Source: an uncultured bacterium
GTDB lineage: Bacteria; Bacillota_I; Bacilli_A; RF39; UBA660
Direction: 5' to 3'
DNA length: 64,000 nt
Assembly (NCBI GenBank): GCA_905215145.1
Contig: CAJMOW010000002.1
Coordinates: 1-64,000, forward strand
Shown here piece after piece: positions 61,615-64,000 of this stretch (positions are counted from its first letter, which is position 1; the number at the start of each line of letters is the position of its first letter). The position numbers were made by a program, and so were the translations under genes. The notes below the pieces were generated by a model. That model was not told the origin of the DNA and made no database searches. It was given only the letters and a program-made list of their open reading frames with translations.

Positions 61615-64000
61615 TTAATCTATACTTTTTAATATTGTATAATCTCTTAAAATTTCTTCCTGTTCTTCACTTTCAATCCACTTGTCATTATTGTCTTTAA
61701 CACGTTTATTTTGTGTTCTAAAGGCGGTTTTAATTATGTCACCACTCTTACATGGGTGGTTTTCATAATTGTGCTTATTTGCCTTAATAAAGACATTCTC
61801 CCCATCATTAACATGATATAATGTAACAAATGGAGTATTGTATTGATTTAACTCTACTTCTGATACAATGTAAATATTATCATCTGCTGATTTATCAATC
61901 AATTCTGTATAACCACTAAGCCCTAATTGGTAAGCAATTGTTTCAAGTAATGTAATAGGTTTATATACATACTTTATAGAAACGAAATCAACAATTCCTT
62001 GGTAATTATTTAGAACATATTCCATTAAAGAATCATTATCAATTTCTTTGAACATTTTTTCTGTTTCTTTACCACAAAATCGTGTAATCTCATGTATATT
62101 TAATCCAAAGTTTACACACTCATCTTTCTTTAATTGTTTACACTCTCTTAACCTTTTCATAATAGAATCAACATCATTATAAATATTCCATTGATTTATT
62201 ACATAATTAACATCCCCATATTCAGCAAAATAATCTAACTTGAATAAAATATCAATACTCTTTTTATTCAAATCACTTTGTAACAAATCTTTAAAAATAA
62301 AGAACAATCCGTCATATTCATTTTTATGTTTGCTCATATTGTATAAAATTTGTGGTGCTACCTTTTGCATATTCTTTACACTTGCCATAGTTTGATTGAT
62401 ACAATTATTTTCTCTATCAATAGAAAATTGCCTATTATCGTCACCAAAAGCAATAGGTTTTAATTTGATACCACGTTTAAGCATTTCTTTCTTTAATGCA
62501 GTCACTTTATCCTTATCACCTTTATTAGTGTATCTTTGTAATGTTACTTTATAAAATTCTAATGGGTAATAAGCCTTTTGCCAAGCAAGTGTAACACTAT
62601 CAATAGCCATACAATAAGCATGAGCAGAATTGAAACCATAAGAAGCACTATCCTCAATTACTTGCCATACTTTTTCAGCCATTTTCATAGCATTATCTTT
62701 GTCTGTTGTTTCTTTTGTGTTAAGTATAGCTTGTGCAAAATTAGGAATAAACTTTTCTTTTGCTTGTGTAATCACATAATGTTTCTTTTTGCTAATAGCT
62801 TTAATGATTGTATATGTTTCACTCATAGGAAATCCTGCAAATCCTAATACTTTCATTAAATGCTCTTGATATAAAATAAATGAACTTGAACAATATTGGT
62901 CTTGAATAAGGTCATCAAAAGCCTTTATTCCATAATCAAAGTGTTTACGTTGTTCAAATGTTTTATACATTGATTGAAATGATGGTCTAATTCCAGCTAC
63001 AAATTGTGTCAACTCTGAAATGTTCTTTGGTTTAAATCTCATAACTTTTTCAGTAGACTTTTGCTGTTCACATTGGTTTACACACATTGTATAACCATTA
63101 GCATAAATATCCCAAGTCTTATTATCATTGTCAATCTTAGCAAGCAATTCGTTTACAGATAATGGTTCAATTCCTATCTCTTTATAAATGTCATATGTCA
63201 ATCCAATAGAATCTACAATGAGGTAGTCCTGTTTCAACATTCCGAAAGCATCAATAGTACCACTTTCAATAACCGCAACAAAAGTTTCTTTAGCTTTATC
63301 TCCTTGTGATTCAGATTTTACCATGATAACGCCAACTTCTTCTACAACATCAAAGTCTGCACAAATTGTGCCGCAAGGATGTGCTTTCAAATTATCTACA
63401 ATTCCCATGTATTGTTGACAACCATCAATTAAATATCCATATTTTTCTTTATCAACATAATCATAAATATCAATAAATTCTTTTTCATCATCATCTGCGT
63501 GTTTTAAAGCATTTTCATATTTACTAATTTGCTTTGTTACCGTATTGGCTAATTGTGGGTCAAGGTTATATGCTCTTGAATACATTTTAAATGCAGATTT
63601 ATAATGCAATGTGCCTAAAGCCAATAGGTCAAATGTTCCTTCTTCTCCAATTATATCTTTTTGCGCTTGTATAAATGGTTCTCTTGATGATACATTATGG
63701 TCAATGTCTGGTGGTGTGTGAGACTCCAATACTCTTTCTTTTGTTAAAAATCTTTCAGAATACATAAGCACTGGTGAATTAACTTTATCTACTTTTGTAA
63801 ATCTAAATAATTTATTCAGATAACAAGATACTCCGCTACCTCTACCACTAGGAGTCAATATACCACCATATTCGTCAATTCCACGTTTCATTATTTCATA
63901 AGTATCAATGAAATAATCAGCCATGTTACATCCTTCAATTTCGGCTATATCATGCTTAATTTCTTTAATATATTCATCATACTTATCTTTGTTAATATCA
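61615..64000 (-). CDS. dnaE: DNA polymerase III alpha subunit, 5' part cut by the window
   Basis: Open over the whole stretch to the window edge; at least 794 residues are visible (ATG 63924 is internal, since the frame continues to 64000). Motifs: PSGRGSGVSCYL (as GRGS in PolIII) and PPDIDHNV, where C-family polymerases have their catalytic PDID. The finger/palm order (GIRPSF, QEHLMKVLGFAG, YGFNSAHAYCMA) matches DnaE. The N-terminal PHP part should lie outside. Main replicative polymerase of the phage. Confidence 0.9.
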   Translation of the reverse strand, partial: DINKDKYDEYIKEIKHDIAEIEGCNMADYFIDTYEIMKRGIDEYGGILTPSGRGSGVSCYLNKLFRFTKVDKVNSPVLMYSERFLTKERVLESHTPPDIDHNVSSREPFIQAQKDIIGEEGTFDLLALGTLHYKSAFKMYSRAYNLDPQLANTVTKQISKYENALKHADDDEKEFIDIYDYVDKEKYGYLIDGCQQYMGIVDNLKAHPCGTICADFDVVEEVGVIMVKSESQGDKAKETFVAVIESGTIDAFGMLKQDYLIVDSIGLTYDIYKEIGIEPLSVNELLAKIDNDNKTWDIYANGYTMCVNQCEQQKSTEKVMRFKPKNISELTQFVAGIRPSFQSMYKTFEQRKHFDYGIKAFDDLIQDQYCSSSFILYQEHLMKVLGFAGFPMSETYTIIKAISKKKHYVITQAKEKFIPNFAQAILNTKETTDKDNAMKMAEKVWQVIEDSASYGFNSAHAYCMAIDSVTLAWQKAYYPLEFYKVTLQRYTNKGDKDKVTALKKEMLKRGIKLKPIAFGDDNRQFSIDRENNCINQTMASVKNMQKVAPQILYNMSKHKNEYDGLFFIFKDLLQSDLNKKSIDILFKLDYFAEYGDVNYVINQWNIYNDVDSIMKRLRECKQLKKDECVNFGLNIHEITRFCGKETEKMFKEIDNDSLMEYVLNNYQGIVDFVSIKYVYKPITLLETIAYQLGLSGYTELIDKSADDNIYIVSEVELNQYNTPFVTLYHVNDGENVFIKANKHNYENHPCKSGDIIKTAFRTQNKRVKDNNDKWIESEEQEEILRDYTILKSID

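Noticed and set aside
1..64000. CRISPR arrays, reverse transcriptase (diversity-generating element), tRNA genes
   Set aside because: Looked for repeats with regular spacers, YxDD-type proteins and tRNA-like cloverleaves ending in CCA; none seen by eye. A tRNAscan run could still find one.

Overview
The window is AT-rich (my estimate is about 30% GC), densely coded, and has strong AGGAGG-type ribosome binding sites. It reads as part of a large tailed phage or prophage of an anaerobic Firmicute, probably a Clostridia member. It carries a complete head-tail-lysis module and an oxygen-sensitive class III ribonucleotide reductase (NrdD/NrdG), and it uses consensus TTGACA-N17-TATAAT promoters. No host chromosomal gene was recognised. 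The sequence is cut inside a DNA polymerase III alpha gene at the right edge, so the genome extends further.

Layout. 1-7.5 kb (+): a tiny leader ORF, then a single-chain DxDGD-type RNA polymerase-like protein, a zinc-ribbon protein, two HU-like proteins, a possible YonK-like protein, an HNH endonuclease and a metallophosphoesterase. The RNA polymerase plus HU pairing recalls the yonO-yonN neighbourhood of Bacillus phage SPbeta. 7.47-8.33 kb: a consensus promoter, about 820 nt without ORFs but rich in hairpins, and an intrinsic terminator; this is a candidate giant structured ncRNA of the GOLLD/ROOL size class. A beta-CASP metallo-beta-lactamase nuclease follows. 10-24 kb (+): putative small terminase, large terminase, portal, protease/scaffold fusion, capsid proteins, connectors, and a tail-tube-like gene split by a group I intron. 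24-34.8 kb (+): an accessory stretch with a second HNH endonuclease, surface proteins, a MazF-like toxin, fibre genes, an opposite-strand fibre-tip fragment, a tyrosine recombinase with three in-frame stops, membrane-protein morons and an AgrB-like gene broken by a stop. 34.9-49.1 kb (+): tail completion, RuvC-like nuclease, tape measure, baseplate, fibres, holin-like protein and GH25 endolysin, closed by a bidirectional terminator. 49.1-64 kb (-): early/replication genes including dUTPase, Gp157-like protein, deaminase, NrdD/NrdG, SleB-like hydrolase, RecD-like helicase, Mom-like protein and DnaE.

Two regulatory patterns stand out. First, nearly all sigma70-type promoters, on both strands, sit inside an inverted repeat that encloses the -10 box. 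In five cases the right arm contains the Shine-Dalgarno sequence, so a transcript started at that promoter has a free ribosome site, while a read-through transcript would fold it shut. Second, eight sites in the late + strand region share a hairpin followed directly by GTACATA, mostly just before a ribosome binding site; none is seen on the early strand. I infer that the first pattern insulates early and lysogenic genes from read-through, and that the second is a late-gene control or RNA-processing signal, perhaps tied to the phage RNA polymerase.
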